Positions 18,830-26,897 of a stretch of DNA of 64,000 nt are shown in pieces. Under the pieces are notes generated by a model, which saw nothing but the letters and a program-made list of their open reading frames with translations, had not been told where the DNA came from and did no database searches. Source of the DNA: Paracidovorax avenae ATCC 19860 (GTDB lineage: Bacteria; Pseudomonadota; Gammaproteobacteria; Burkholderiales; Burkholderiaceae_C); assembly GCF_000176855.2 (NCBI RefSeq), contig NC_015138.1:2356001-2420000 (forward strand). The letters run 5' to 3'. The translations under genes were made by a program, and so were the position numbers. Position 1 is the stretch's first letter. Each line of letters opens with the position of its first letter.

Positions 18830-20311
18830 ATGCTGAACGAGCACAAATCATCGGGCGAGGCATCTGCGGCGGCATCTCCAGCGAAGGTTCGGCACGAGGA
18901 CTGGAGGATATGCGGCGAGCGCCTGGGCGGGGAGGCACGCCTGGAGGTTCGCTTCCCGTACACCGGCGAACTCGTCGGATCGGTTCCCTTGGCAGAGCCG
19001 CATCACGTGAGGCGGGCACTGGAGCGTGCGCATGCCTTTCGCTCGGAGCTGTCCCGTTACGAGCGGCATCTGATTCTGAGCAGGACTCGTGAGCTGCTGG
19101 TCGAGCGGTCGGCACTGTTCGCTCACTCGATCGTTGCCGAGAGCGGCTTATGTATCCGCGATGCGAGGCACGAAGTCATGCGGGCAGCCGACGTGCTTTC
19201 CAGTGCGGCGGCCCAGGCGCTCGTCGATGACGGCAAGGTCTTCTCTTGCGATGTGGGGCCCCATGGGCGCAAGCGCCGGGTCTATACGCAACGCGACCCC
19301 TTGCTGGGGGTCATCGTCGCCATCACCCCGTTCAACCATCCGCTCAACCAAATTGTCCATAAGGTGGCCCCCTCCGTGGCGACTAACAACAGGATGGTGT
19401 TGAAGCCGAGCGAGAAGACCCCCCTCACCGCGTTGATGTTCGCCGATCTTCTGTACGAAGCAGGCCTGCCGGGCCCGATGCTGACCGTCATCACCGGCAA
19501 GCCCGATGTCATCGGTCCGGATTTGCTGAGGGCGCCGGAGGTGGACGTGGTCAGCTTCACGGGTGGCGTGGCCGCGGGCAAGATCGTGGCGAAGTCGGCG
19601 GTGTACAAGCGGCAGATCCTGGAGCTGGGCGGCAACGATCCCATCATCGTGATGGAGGACGCCGATCTGGAGGAGGCCGTGGAGTTGACGGTCGCCGGGG
19701 CCTACCGCAACAGTGGACAGCGGTGCACGGCAATCAAGCGGATCCTCGTTCATGAGAAGGTGTCCGATGCGTTCGTGGAGGCGCTGGTCAGCGCCACATC
19801 CGCGCTCCGTGCGGGCGACCCCTTCGACGAGGCCTCTGATCTGGGCACCGTGATCGATGTGGCAGCGGCGCAGTGCATTGAGCGACGTGTCCAGTCCGCG
19901 ATACTGGATGGTGCCCGATTGCGCCATGGCCATCGGCGCGAAGGGGCGCTGTATCTACCTACGGTCCTTGATGGGGTGCGACCGGAGATGGAGCTGGTTC
20001 GCATGGAGACGTTTGGTCCCGTGGCCCCGGTGATCAAGTTCGGCAGCATTGAAGAAGCCATCCGGATATGCAACGCAACGGAGTTCGGCCTGTCATCCTC
20101 GGTATGCACGAATCGCTGGGATTACATCCAACGGTTCATCGCCGAATTGCAGGTCGGGTCCGTCAACATCCGGGAAGTGCCGGGTTACCGCCTGGAGTCC
20201 ACGCCATTCGGCGGCATCAAGGACTCCGGCCTGGGATTCAAGGAAGGCGTGATCGAGGCGATGCATTCTTTCTCGAACGTCAAAACATACTCGCTCCCCT
20301 GGGAAGGGTGA
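18830..20311 (+). CDS. phnY: PhnY-like phosphonoacetaldehyde dehydrogenase
   Basis: A 493-residue NAD(P)-dependent aldehyde dehydrogenase. The catalytic cysteine lies in YRNSGQRCTAIKR, the general-base glutamate in ILELGGNDP, and cofactor-binding residues in AITPFNHP and LKPSEKTPLT. It resembles PhnY of Sinorhizobium meliloti, which oxidises phosphonoacetaldehyde to phosphonoacetate. In that pathway PhnY works with PhnW and PhnA in AEP breakdown, but neither is present here. Instead it stands three bases after the AsnB-like gene and downstream of pepM-ppd, so a biosynthetic role producing phosphonoacetate is likely. Confidence 0.85.
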   Translation: MLNEHKSSGEASAAASPAKVRHEDWRICGERLGGEARLEVRFPYTGELVGSVPLAEPHHVRRALERAHAFRSELSRYERHLILSRTRELLVERSALFAHSIVAESGLCIRDARHEVMRAADVLSSAAAQALVDDGKVFSCDVGPHGRKRRVYTQRDPLLGVIVAITPFNHPLNQIVHKVAPSVATNNRMVLKPSEKTPLTALMFADLLYEAGLPGPMLTVITGKPDVIGPDLLRAPEVDVVSFTGGVAAGKIVAKSAVYKRQILELGGNDPIIVMEDADLEEAVELTVAGAYRNSGQRCTAIKRILVHEKVSDAFVEALVSATSALRAGDPFDEASDLGTVIDVAAAQCIERRVQSAILDGARLRHGHRREGALYLPTVLDGVRPEMELVRMETFGPVAPVIKFGSIEEAIRICNATEFGLSSSVCTNRWDYIQRFIAELQVGSVNIREVPGYRLESTPFGGIKDSGLGFKEGVIEAMHSFSNVKTYSLPWEG

Positions 20312-20338
20312 TGCCGGGTGCATGAGAGGAGATTTTGA

Positions 20339-21163
20339 GTGGTCTATACCTTGTTGATCATCACCGGGATGGTGACTGGCTTTCTGTCCGGCCTGCTCGG
20401 CGTTGGCGGGGGGTTTCTGATGGTGCCCGTGTTCATCGTCCTGCTTCCCTTGCAGTTTCCCCTGGAGATGGCAACGCTTCCGCAAGTGGCGGTTGCCACG
20501 GCGCTGGCCGCCACCGTGCCGGCGACGGCCAGCGCCGTCTATGCCCAATACAAGCGCGGCGCATTGCCCATCGCCTGGGTGAAGCGCCTTGCGCCGTCCG
20601 CGGCGATGGGTGCCGCCGTGGGGGCCGTTGCCGCCGGCCTGGTACACGGTGTGTGGGTGGCCCTGGTATTCAGCCTCTACGCCGCGTACTTCGGTCTGCG
20701 CATGCTGCGGGGCGCTGGCGCCTCTCGTGCGGCCGTGGATGCGTCCGCGTCTCCGCAGCTGATACAGCGCATTTCGCCGCGTGCCATCGGCGGGATGATC
20801 GGCATGTTCAGTGCGACAGCGGGCGTGGGCGGGGCAAGCTTGACGATCCCCTATCTGCTGGCGCAGCGTGACAGCATAGAGATGCGCAATGCCGTCGCGG
20901 CGGGGAGTGCCGTGGGTCTCTCCATCGCGCTCGTGGGTGCATTTGCTTTTGCATTGGGCCCCACCCCGGAGATCGCAGCGATGCCGGGGCTGCTTGGCCT
21001 GGTGTGCTGGACCGCCGCCATTGCGGTTGCCGTACCGGCAGCGTTCCTCGCGCCCTGGGGTGTTTCCGTCTCGCATCGCTTGCCCACCCAGCGTTTGAAG
21101 CGGGCGTTCGGACTCGTGATGCTCCTGGGCGCGGTGATCACCGTGTGGAAGGTCTTCGGTTGA
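20339..21163 (+). CDS. TSUP (TauE/SafE) family membrane exporter
   Basis: A 274-residue inner-membrane protein with seven to eight hydrophobic segments and the family features GMVTGFLSGLLGVGGGFLMV near the N terminus and TAGVGGASLTIPYL in the second half. TSUP proteins move sulfite, sulfoacetate and other small organic anions. Inside a phosphonate cluster it is the best candidate for exporting the product or an anionic intermediate. It starts at GTG, 12 bases after an AGGAGA. Its stop TGA overlaps the ATG of the next gene. Confidence 0.88.
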   Translation: MVYTLLIITGMVTGFLSGLLGVGGGFLMVPVFIVLLPLQFPLEMATLPQVAVATALAATVPATASAVYAQYKRGALPIAWVKRLAPSAAMGAAVGAVAAGLVHGVWVALVFSLYAAYFGLRMLRGAGASRAAVDASASPQLIQRISPRAIGGMIGMFSATAGVGGASLTIPYLLAQRDSIEMRNAVAAGSAVGLSIALVGAFAFALGPTPEIAAMPGLLGLVCWTAAIAVAVPAAFLAPWGVSVSHRLPTQRLKRAFGLVMLLGAVITVWKVFG

Positions 21164-22587
21164 TGGCGGCGGCACCCTCCGCACCATCCGCCCTTGCGCG
21201 CACGATGGAGCGCCGCGCGCAGTGGGTCGGCGAGGCGAGCGAGGGCATCCTTCTGGTCGAGAGGCCGGACGGAACGACCGAACTGGTCGCGGCCATCGCC
21301 GGGGTGGTCGGTTGGCGCTCCTCTGCTCTGCGCTGCTGCGACGTCGCGGCGCGCGAAGGCCTGCTGGGGCGGCTGGCGGTTGACCCACTCACCGATGTCC
21401 TGGTGTACCGTGAGGACCTGCATTCGCGGGAGACGACCGGGATCGGGCCGGCCGTCGCGCATTTCCGCGGGCAATTGGCGTCGGTGCATCGCCTTTGCGG
21501 TCTGAGCGCCATGGAAAGCGATCGCCACCAGGACCCCGTGCATGGTCTGGTTGCGTTGCACGATCTGTTCGCACATTGCGCGCCTGCGCAGCTGAGCGTG
21601 CGGGGAACCGAGGCCGGATCGCAAGCCACACGCCTGCTCAATGGCGTGTGCTGTCTGCTCTTCGAGGTTCTGGCTTTGCGAATGCCGTGTCATCCGGAAG
21701 AGGCGGTGCTGGCGCGTCTGCGGGATGACGTGGATGTCGTGCTTCCACGCACGCCCGCCGGGCTGGTGATTCGGAACACCCTGGCGATCCTCCTGGAAAC
21801 TGTCCGCACGCGGGACTGCTTGCCGGAGCCTTGCCGCCTCGTGAATCACGACGAACTCGCCTGCTACCTGTTCATGGATGCGAGCGACTGGTCATCCGAA
21901 CTGGGGCGGTATCACTTCGAGAACGAGCTGGGGTACATGGCCGGATGCTTTCAGGCACTGCGGCGTCTCATGTCGCTGGGCCGGGCTCCGCTGACGGCGG
22001 ACACTCTCCTCGAGATTCACGATGTCGCGATCGGCAACGCATTCAGGAGGGTTCCGACTCCCATGCAGGAGCGCTTCCAGAAAGGATACCGTTCCAGGGC
22101 CGTGTCATTTCCCCTGATCGAGGGCCGCAACCACACTGCGGCGGGCCTGGAAGAGTTTCTGGCATCGCCGGATGCCGGCACGGGCTGGATCACCATCGGG
22201 GAGCGCGAGGAGGGTGGTGGGCTGCAGCTGACGGCGAACGCCAAGCATTCGCTCGACTGTGGGTGTAAAGCGGCGGACATCCTGGCCCATTACTATCGCC
22301 AACTCGACAGAATCGATGCGGGCGCACCGGACGCCGAGGAGATGCGAGTCGCCGCAACGGTGCGTTGCTGCCAGAGCCTGGATCGCAACCATCTGTTCGT
22401 GGACGCCAATATCCGGACCATCGGGTACCTGTGCCTGAACAAGTTCCTGTGGGATCTCGGGATGGAGCCCGCGGTGCTGGAGTACCCGAAGGTTCTCGAC
22501 ATGTGCTCGGTGGCGCAGGTGGTCGAGGCGGTGCGTCGCGGGCAGCAGAGGTTTCGCCAACTGCAAGGGACGGGACGGCGGCCCTAG
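21163..22587 (+). CDS. Fic-like protein with altered active-site motif
   Basis: A 474-residue protein. Near the C terminus (H410 onward) it has HLFVDANIRT, which keeps the H, F, D, N and R of the Fic core HxFx(D/E)GNxR but replaces both glycines (by Ala and Ile). The surrounding helices suit a Fic fold. The N-terminal 300 residues match nothing I recognise. Fic proteins transfer AMP, or in one case phosphocholine from CDP-choline, to hydroxyl groups. Beside a CMP-phosphonate-type nucleotidyltransferase, a transferase using a nucleotide-activated phosphonate is conceivable but speculative. It starts at the ATG overlapping the TSUP stop. Confidence 0.6.
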   Translation: MAAAPSAPSALARTMERRAQWVGEASEGILLVERPDGTTELVAAIAGVVGWRSSALRCCDVAAREGLLGRLAVDPLTDVLVYREDLHSRETTGIGPAVAHFRGQLASVHRLCGLSAMESDRHQDPVHGLVALHDLFAHCAPAQLSVRGTEAGSQATRLLNGVCCLLFEVLALRMPCHPEEAVLARLRDDVDVVLPRTPAGLVIRNTLAILLETVRTRDCLPEPCRLVNHDELACYLFMDASDWSSELGRYHFENELGYMAGCFQALRRLMSLGRAPLTADTLLEIHDVAIGNAFRRVPTPMQERFQKGYRSRAVSFPLIEGRNHTAAGLEEFLASPDAGTGWITIGEREEGGGLQLTANAKHSLDCGCKAADILAHYYRQLDRIDAGAPDAEEMRVAATVRCCQSLDRNHLFVDANIRTIGYLCLNKFLWDLGMEPAVLEYPKVLDMCSVAQVVEAVRRGQQRFRQLQGTGRRP

Positions 22588-22625
22588 CATGGCGCAATGG
22601 ATTTGTTCATTCTTTGGAGAGCTTC

Positions 22626-23312
22626 ATGACGCAATTGAGTGCCATTCTGGAGGAGCAGCAGAAGTACTACGACGATCGCGCACCGGAGTACGACGACTGG
22701 TGGTATCGCCGGAATGCCTTCGACGAAGGCGTGGAGGCCAATGCGCGCTGGCACTCCGAGGCGGCCATCGTCGATGAGGCGCTGCAGGCGGCGGATCTGG
22801 GCGGAGACGTGCTCGAATTCGCTGGCGGTACCGGGATATGGAGCCGCAAGCTCTTGCGGACGGCCAAGACCCTGACCATTGTGGATGGCTCGCCGCAGAT
22901 GCTCGCCCTCAATGCCGCTGCCGGCGATCCCCGGGTGGCACTGGTTCAGGCGGATATTTTCCAGTGGCGGGCGGACAGGGTTTTCGACGCCGTCGCGTTC
23001 GGCTTCTGGATATCGCACGTGCCGCGAAATCTGTTCGACGAGTTCCTGTCATCGGTGGCTGTCCACCTTCGCCAGGGCGGCAAGTTCTTCTTCGTGGACA
23101 ACTGTCAGCGTCCCGAGGCCGTGGCGCCCCATGTGCTGGGGCTCAGCGGTGAACTCATGACGCGCAAGCTGGTGAATGGCCAGACCAGCACGATCGTGAA
23201 GAACTACTACACGAGCGAAGAAATCGCCGCCGCGTGCGCTAAAGCGGGCCTGACCGTCGAAGTCCACGAGACACCGTCGCTCTTCCAGTACGGTGTCGGA
23301 AGGCGGGGCTGA
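22626..23312 (+). CDS. SAM-dependent methyltransferase
   Basis: A 228-residue class I methyltransferase: motif I is DVLEFAGGTGIWSRKLL, motif II the TIVDGSPQML strand, and motif post-II DAVAFGFWISHVP. The ATG at 22626 follows GGAGAG by six bases. The acceptor is not readable. In phosphonate pathways such as fosfazinomycin, a methyltransferase caps the phosphonate oxygen, and O-methylation of a phosphonate or a hydroxamate would fit here. It is separated from the Fic-like gene by 38 nt and read on the same strand. Confidence 0.88.
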   Translation: MTQLSAILEEQQKYYDDRAPEYDDWWYRRNAFDEGVEANARWHSEAAIVDEALQAADLGGDVLEFAGGTGIWSRKLLRTAKTLTIVDGSPQMLALNAAAGDPRVALVQADIFQWRADRVFDAVAFGFWISHVPRNLFDEFLSSVAVHLRQGGKFFFVDNCQRPEAVAPHVLGLSGELMTRKLVNGQTSTIVKNYYTSEEIAAACAKAGLTVEVHETPSLFQYGVGRRG

Positions 23313-23399
23313 TGCACGGTCCCGCCGCTGTGCACGAATGCGCCGGCTTCATTCCATGAAACGATTGACGGGACAGGACACTGGCGCGAAGCGAGTTCG

Positions 23400-24230
23400 A
23401 TGAAGCTGCTGGTGCTCTCTGATCTGCACGCCGATCGGAGCGCGTTCCGGTGGCCAGACAACGTCGATTTCGACGTGGCCATCGTGGCGGGTGACATCCT
23501 TTCGCCGGGGAGGGAGTCGGTCGATTGGCTGCTCCAGTGCGCGGCGGCCAGCGGCCGCCCCGTGGTGTTCGTGCCGGGAAACCACGAGTACTACGGCACC
23601 GTTCTCGAACATGAACTCGAGGCCATGCGTGCGCGGGCAGCGCATGGCCCTGTCCATCTGCTCGACGGCGACGAGCTGCAAATGGCGGGCGTGCGTTTTC
23701 TGGGATGCACGCTCTGGACGGATTTTCGTCTCCGCCTCCGATCCGATGAACCGGATGCACCGCCTAGCTTGCAGGCGGCAGACCCCGCACGCGCCATGGG
23801 CGCGGCGGCGCGCACCCTCAATGAGTACCGAAGCATCCGTTGTGAGGCGCCTGGCCTTGATGAAGCACCGCTCATCCGGGCGCTGAGGCCCGCAGACACA
23901 GCCGACCGCCATCGCCGCGACCGGCAGTGGTTGCTGTCGAGGCTGCGCATGCCGTTTCGGGGGCCCACGGTGGTCGTCACCCACCATGCGCCCCATCGGG
24001 GCTCGTTGAGCGAAGACTTCGCCTCGGATTGGGTGTCCCCGGCGTTCGTCAACGAACTTCCGGACGCCTGTTTCCAAGGGGCCGCGCTCTGGGTCCACGG
24101 GCACACGCACCGCTCCTTCGACTACCGTGTCGGGCCATGCCGGGTGATCTCGAATCCACGAGGCTATGTGCGCGGCTCGGGCGAGAGCGAGAACGAGGCG
24201 TTCAATGATGCGTTGGTGATTTCGGTCTGA
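23400..24230 (+). CDS. Calcineurin-like metallophosphoesterase
   Basis: A 276-residue phosphoesterase with the complete metal-binding set: LVLSDLHAD, VAGDIL, PGNHEYYG, THHAPH and VHGHTHRS. It would hydrolyse a phosphomono- or diester or a pyrophosphate-type bond in the cytoplasm. As the last gene on this strand before a convergent hairpin, it most likely belongs to the phosphonate cluster, perhaps removing a nucleotide cap from the finished compound. An 87-nt gap separates it from the methyltransferase, so independent function cannot be excluded. Confidence 0.88.
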   Translation: MKLLVLSDLHADRSAFRWPDNVDFDVAIVAGDILSPGRESVDWLLQCAAASGRPVVFVPGNHEYYGTVLEHELEAMRARAAHGPVHLLDGDELQMAGVRFLGCTLWTDFRLRLRSDEPDAPPSLQAADPARAMGAAARTLNEYRSIRCEAPGLDEAPLIRALRPADTADRHRRDRQWLLSRLRMPFRGPTVVVTHHAPHRGSLSEDFASDWVSPAFVNELPDACFQGAALWVHGHTHRSFDYRVGPCRVISNPRGYVRGSGESENEAFNDALVISV

Positions 24231-24234
24231 TGCG

Positions 24235-24257
24235 GCGCTCGCGCAGTGCGCGAGCGC
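24235..24257. terminator. Bidirectional hairpin at the right edge of the phosphonate cluster
   Basis: GCGCTCGCGC and GCGCGAGCGC form a perfect 10-bp stem around three bases, between the convergent phosphoesterase and ETF-ubiquinone oxidoreductase genes. There is no T-run, but position and stem strength suit termination or transcript-end protection on both sides. Confidence 0.6.
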
Positions 24258-24260
24258 CCC

Positions 24261-25967
24261 TCACATCCCCGAATAGTTCGGCCCGCCCCCGCCTTCGGGC
24301 GTTACCCACACGATGTTCTGGGTCGGGTCCTTGATGTCGCAGGTCTTGCAGTGCACGCAGTTCTGCGCGTTGATCTGCAGCCGCTGCGCGTTGGCGCCCC
24401 GGGCTTCGTCGGGAACGAATTCATACACGCCCGCCGGGCAGTAGCGGGCTTCGGGCCCGGCGTATTTCGCCAGGTTGACGTTCACCGGCACGCTCGCGTC
24501 CTTGAGCGTCAGGTGCGCGGGCTGGTTCTCCGCATGGTTGGTGTTGCTGATGAACACGCTGGAGAGCCGGTCGAAGGTGAGCTTGCCGTCGGGCTTGGGA
24601 TAGGCGATGGGCTTGCACTCGGCCGCGGGCTTCAGGTAGGCGTGGTCGGGCTTGTCGCGGTGCAGCGTCCAGGGGATGTTGCCCTTGAGCACGAACTGCT
24701 CGATGCCGTTCATCAGCGTGGCCGTGACCAGGCCCTTCTTGAACCACGCCTTGAAGTTGCGCGCCTTGTTGAGCTCTTCGTGCAGCCAGCTGTTCTCGAA
24801 GGCCTGCGGGTAGGCCGTGAGTTCATCGTGCTGGCGGCCGGCGCGGATCGCGTCGTAGGCGGCCTCGGCGGCCAGCATGCCGGTCTTGATGGCGGCATGG
24901 CTGCCCTTGATGCGGCTCACGTTCAGGAAGCCCGCGTCGCAGCCCACCAGCGCCCCGCCGGGGAACACGAACTTGGGCAGCGACAGCAGCCCGCCCGCCG
25001 TGATGGCGCGCGCGCCGTAGCCGATGCGCTTGGCGGGCTTGATGCCCTTGGCCTCGTCGCCTTCCAGGTAGTAGCGGATGTTGGGATGGGTCTTCCAGCG
25101 CTGGAATTCCTCGAACGGGCTCAGGTAGGGGTTGGAATAGTCCAGCCCGGTGATGAAGCCCAGCGTGACCTTGTTGTCCTCGGCATGGTAGAGGAAGGCG
25201 CCGCCGTAGGTGTCGGCATCCATGGGCCAGCCGGCGGTGTGCATCACGAAGCCGGGCTGGTGCACCTTGGGATCGACTTCCCACAGTTCCTTCACGCCGA
25301 TGCCGTAGGTCTGCGGATCGCGGCCTTCGCCCAGCTTGTAGCGGGCGATGATCTGCTTGCCCAGGTGCCCGCGCGCGCCTTCGGCGAACAGGGTGTACTT
25401 GGCGTGCAGTTCCATGCCCAGCTGGAAGTCGCCCGTGGGCTCGCCGTCCTTGCCCACGCCCATGTTGCCGGTGGCCACGCCCTTGACGGAGCCGTCCTCG
25501 TTGTAGAGCACTTCGGCGGCCGGGAAGCCCGGGAAGATCTCCACGCCCAGCTCCTCCGCCTGCGCGGCGAGCCAGCGCACCACGTTGCCGAGGCTGACGA
25601 TGTAGTTGCCATGGTTCTGGAAGCAGCCCGGCAGCAGGAAGTTGGGGGTGCGCCAGGACGACTTCTCGCCCAGGAAGATCATGGCGTCTTCCGTCACCGG
25701 CTGCTTCAGGGGCGCGCCGCGCTCCTTCCAGTCGGGGATCAGCTCGGTGAGCGCGCGCGGGTCCATGATGGCGCCCGAGAGGATGTGCGCGCCGGGCTCG
25801 GAGCCCTTTTCGAGCACCACCACCGACACGTCCTGCCCGTTCGTGGCGGCCATCTGCTTGAGCCGGATGGCCGCGGAAAGCCCGGCGGGGCCGCCGCCGA
25901 CCACGACCACGTCGTATTCCATGGCCTCTCGCGGACCGTATTGGGCAAGGATTTCGTCTTTCGTCAT
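24261..25967 (-). CDS. Electron-transfer-flavoprotein:ubiquinone oxidoreductase
   Basis: A 568-residue inner-membrane enzyme passing electrons from ETF (acyl-CoA dehydrogenases) to ubiquinone. The FAD site is DVVVVGGGPAGLSAAIRLKQ near residue 20. The C-terminal 4Fe-4S motif is NCVHCKTCDIKDPTQNI, with CPAG contributing the other cysteine. The start MTKDEILAQYG at 25965-25967 is the family N terminus. A palindrome and a half-copy in the divergent upstream region suggest TetR-type control shared with the SDR gene. Confidence 0.96.
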   Translation of the reverse strand: MTKDEILAQYGPREAMEYDVVVVGGGPAGLSAAIRLKQMAATNGQDVSVVVLEKGSEPGAHILSGAIMDPRALTELIPDWKERGAPLKQPVTEDAMIFLGEKSSWRTPNFLLPGCFQNHGNYIVSLGNVVRWLAAQAEELGVEIFPGFPAAEVLYNEDGSVKGVATGNMGVGKDGEPTGDFQLGMELHAKYTLFAEGARGHLGKQIIARYKLGEGRDPQTYGIGVKELWEVDPKVHQPGFVMHTAGWPMDADTYGGAFLYHAEDNKVTLGFITGLDYSNPYLSPFEEFQRWKTHPNIRYYLEGDEAKGIKPAKRIGYGARAITAGGLLSLPKFVFPGGALVGCDAGFLNVSRIKGSHAAIKTGMLAAEAAYDAIRAGRQHDELTAYPQAFENSWLHEELNKARNFKAWFKKGLVTATLMNGIEQFVLKGNIPWTLHRDKPDHAYLKPAAECKPIAYPKPDGKLTFDRLSSVFISNTNHAENQPAHLTLKDASVPVNVNLAKYAGPEARYCPAGVYEFVPDEARGANAQRLQINAQNCVHCKTCDIKDPTQNIVWVTPEGGGGPNYSGM

Positions 25968-25992
25968 GGGTTGTCTCGTCTCGGCATTTGAT

Positions 25993-26003
25993 AATCGAAC
26001 GAT
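25993..26003. promoter_or_regulatory. Half-copy of the AATCGAACGAT operator
   Basis: AATCGAACGAT occurs here, close to the start of the ETF-ubiquinone oxidoreductase gene, and again at 26071-26081, close to the SDR gene. The pair suggests a regulator that controls both divergent genes. Confidence 0.4.
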
Positions 26004-26074
26004 GTCGCGTCCAGGGCGTGGGGCCCCGCGCGGGCGCTGTGCGGCCCATTGTATGCACCCGGGGCGCAACAATC

Positions 26075-26086
26075 GAACGATCGTTC
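26075..26086. promoter_or_regulatory. Perfect palindrome GAACGATCGTTC, candidate TetR-type operator
   Basis: A 12-bp perfect palindrome 29 bases before the SDR start codon, in the region shared with the divergent ETF-ubiquinone oxidoreductase gene. Comparative work on fatty-acid regulons of betaproteobacteria describes TetR-family regulators with similar palindromes upstream of ETF-ubiquinone oxidoreductase genes. Which regulator binds is inference. Confidence 0.5.
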
Positions 26087-26114
26087 TTTTTTCTTTCTTC
26101 CGGAGGCTGTTTCC

Positions 26115-26897
26115 ATGGCATACACCATCGATTTGTCGGGCCGCGTGGCCCTGGTGACGGGCGCTTCGAGCGGCCTGGGCGAACAGTTCGCCCGCACCCT
26201 GGCGCGCGCGGGGGCCGGCGTTGTGCTGGCCAGCCGGCGCATGGAAAAGCTCAAGGCCCTGCGCGCGCGCATCGAAGGGGAGGGCGGCGATGCCCACGTG
26301 GTGGAACTGGACGTGACCGACCACGATTCCATCAAGGCCGCGGTGGCCCATGCGGAGACCGAGATGGGCTCGATCGACATCCTCGTGAACAACTCGGGCG
26401 TCTCCACCACCCAGCGCATCCAGGACGTCACGCCGGACGACTTCGATTTCGTCTTCGACACCAACGTGCGCGGCGCCTTCTTCGTTGCGCAGGAAGTCGG
26501 CAAGCGCATGCTGGCGCGCTCGCGCGGCGCCGCGCCGGGCAGCTTCACGGGCGGGCGCATCATCAACATCGCCTCCATGGCCGGCCTCAAGGTGCTGCCG
26601 CAGATCGGCGCCTACAGCATGAGCAAGGCGGCCGTGGTGCACATGACCCGCGCCATGGCGCTGGAATGGGGACGCTTCGGCATCAACGTGAACGCGATCT
26701 GCCCGGGCTACATCGATACGGAGATCAACCACCACCACTGGCAGACCGAGCAGGGCCGCAAGCTCGTGGACATGCTGCCGCGCAAGCGCGTGGGCGAACC
26801 GCGCGACCTGGACGCGCTCATCGTCATGCTGGCCAGCGACCAGAGCCATTTCGTGAACGGGGCGGTGATCGCGGCCGACGACGGTTTCGGCGCCTGA
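26115..26897 (+). CDS. SDR-family oxidoreductase
   Basis: A 260-residue short-chain dehydrogenase: cofactor motif VTGASSGLGEQFA, NNSG in place of NNAG, catalytic Ser in IINIASMAG, and YSMSKAA with the Tyr/Lys pair. The start ATG follows CGGAGG. It resembles 3-hydroxyacyl or glucose/ribitol-type SDRs. Given a shared palindrome with the ETF-ubiquinone oxidoreductase gene, a role in acyl-CoA or fatty-acid breakdown is likely but unproven. Its stop overlaps the next ATG by one base. Confidence 0.92.
   Translation: MAYTIDLSGRVALVTGASSGLGEQFARTLARAGAGVVLASRRMEKLKALRARIEGEGGDAHVVELDVTDHDSIKAAVAHAETEMGSIDILVNNSGVSTTQRIQDVTPDDFDFVFDTNVRGAFFVAQEVGKRMLARSRGAAPGSFTGGRIINIASMAGLKVLPQIGAYSMSKAAVVHMTRAMALEWGRFGINVNAICPGYIDTEINHHHWQTEQGRKLVDMLPRKRVGEPRDLDALIVMLASDQSHFVNGAVIAADDGFGA

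Noticed and set aside
18830..20311. Reading the phnY-like gene as part of AEP degradation
   Set aside because: No phnW, phnA or phnX lies nearby, while pepM and ppd are in the same run, so a biosynthetic role is the simpler reading.
24261..26849. Longer ETF-ubiquinone oxidoreductase with an N-terminal extension
   Set aside because: The extra frame runs through the divergent promoter region and the SDR gene; the conserved protein starts at 25967.
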